Positions 6,381-6,710 of a stretch of DNA of 6,710 nucleotides are shown here, in pieces (within the stretch, counting starts at the first letter, position 1; every line of letters starts with the position of its first letter). The translations under genes and the position numbers were made by a program. The notes below the pieces were generated by a model that ran no database searches, was not told the DNA's origin, and worked only from the letters and a program-made list of their open reading frames with translations. Source of the stretch: Pseudomonadota bacterium (GTDB lineage: Bacteria; Desulfobacterota; Desulfobacteria; Desulfobacterales; Desulfobacteraceae); contig JAHIVS010000521.1 of the NCBI GenBank assembly GCA_018816605.1, forward strand, positions 1 to 6,710. Direction: 5' to 3'.

Positions 6381-6710
6381 TTTTCACATGGCAAATCCCG
6401 CTGTCCAGATTGGTTTTCAGGGGCAGACGGATTTTTTGAAACACCTTGATCATGGGCAGGTTCTCGGAAAGCACCTGGGCGGTCAACCCCTTAAGCCCCC
6501 GTTTTTTTGCCTCATCAATGAGCAGTTCCAGCAGATATGACGCCACGCCTATATTCTGGCAGGATTCATCAATGAGAAAAGCCACTTCCCCGAAACCGGA
6601 ATCTTTTTCCCGGATCAGCCGTGCCTCGGCAATGATCTTCCCATCCCCTTTTTTCCCGCCAAACCCCACGATGGAGAGCTCTTTTTCATAATCCACGTTC
6701 ACATATTCCT
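6364..6710 (-). CDS. GNAT N-acetyltransferase domain, C-terminal part (runs off right edge)
   Basis: The frame is open from the TAG at 6364-6366 to the window edge, giving at least 115 residues of a Gcn5-type acetyltransferase. The acetyl-CoA-binding motif A is QNIGVASYLLELLIDEAKKRG, preceded by the strand EVAFLID. The segment GLTAQVLSENLPMIKVFQK completes motif B. The beginning, YVNVDYEKELSIVGF, resembles the (N)IDYDRE segment of Pat-type protein lysine acetyltransferases and of the GNAT domain fused to ADP-forming acyl-CoA synthetases. A GTG at 6700-6702 is in frame, but the open frame and this conserved segment upstream argue that the true start is outside the window. The gene may be a stand-alone Pat-like enzyme or the tail of a large synthetase fusion. 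It converges on the methyltransferase gene with a 17-bp overlap. Confidence 0.85.
   Translation of the reverse strand, partial: EYVNVDYEKELSIVGFGGKKGDGKIIAEARLIREKDSGFGEVAFLIDESCQNIGVASYLLELLIDEAKKRGLKGLTAQVLSENLPMIKVFQKIRLPLKTNLDSGICHVKISFEK

Overview
This 6.7 kb window looks like chromosomal DNA of an anaerobic or microaerophilic deltaproteobacterium, most likely a Desulfobacterales-type sulfate reducer. That is an inference from the mix of protein families (a PerR-type regulator next to katG, a Pif1-like helicase with HRDC and HTH_40 domains, a geranylgeranyl-reductase-like flavoprotein, a Pat-like GNAT domain) and from the moderate, roughly balanced base composition. There is no rRNA, taxonomic marker, mobile element, tRNA or CRISPR in the window.

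Left part (1-1615, minus strand): three genes read leftward, a YbhB/YbcL-type PEBP protein, a Fur-family PerR-like peroxide sensor, and the first 167 codons of catalase-peroxidase katG, which runs off the left edge. PerR and KatG form a recognisable peroxide-defence pair. A perfect 17-bp palindrome of the Fur/PerR 7-1-7 type lies between perR and katG and overlaps a katG promoter. A second, imperfect copy lies just downstream of a candidate -10 element in front of perR. Together they suggest that PerR represses both katG and itself.

Centre (1616-1789): an AT-rich divergent intergenic region with a small dyad and an orphan Shine-Dalgarno sequence.

Right part (1790-6380, plus strand): a tight three-gene operon. 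It comprises an 846-aa Pif1/RecD-like helicase with C-terminal HRDC and HTH_40 domains, an FAD-dependent oxidoreductase of the geranylgeranyl reductase/FixC type whose start overlaps the helicase by 20 bp, and a SpoU/TrmH-type RNA 2'-O-methyltransferase. The flavoprotein appears to carry a frameshift near its 3' end: a one-base change in a T5 run would extend it by 14 residues to a stop only 7 bases before the methyltransferase start codon. A minus-strand GNAT acetyltransferase domain enters from the right edge and overlaps the 3' end of the methyltransferase gene by 17 bp.

No clearly new defence or mobile system is visible. The points most worth a second look are the two operators, whose sequence is Fur-like while the regulator is PerR-like, the probable frameshift in the flavoprotein, and the helicase architecture and its unclear start.
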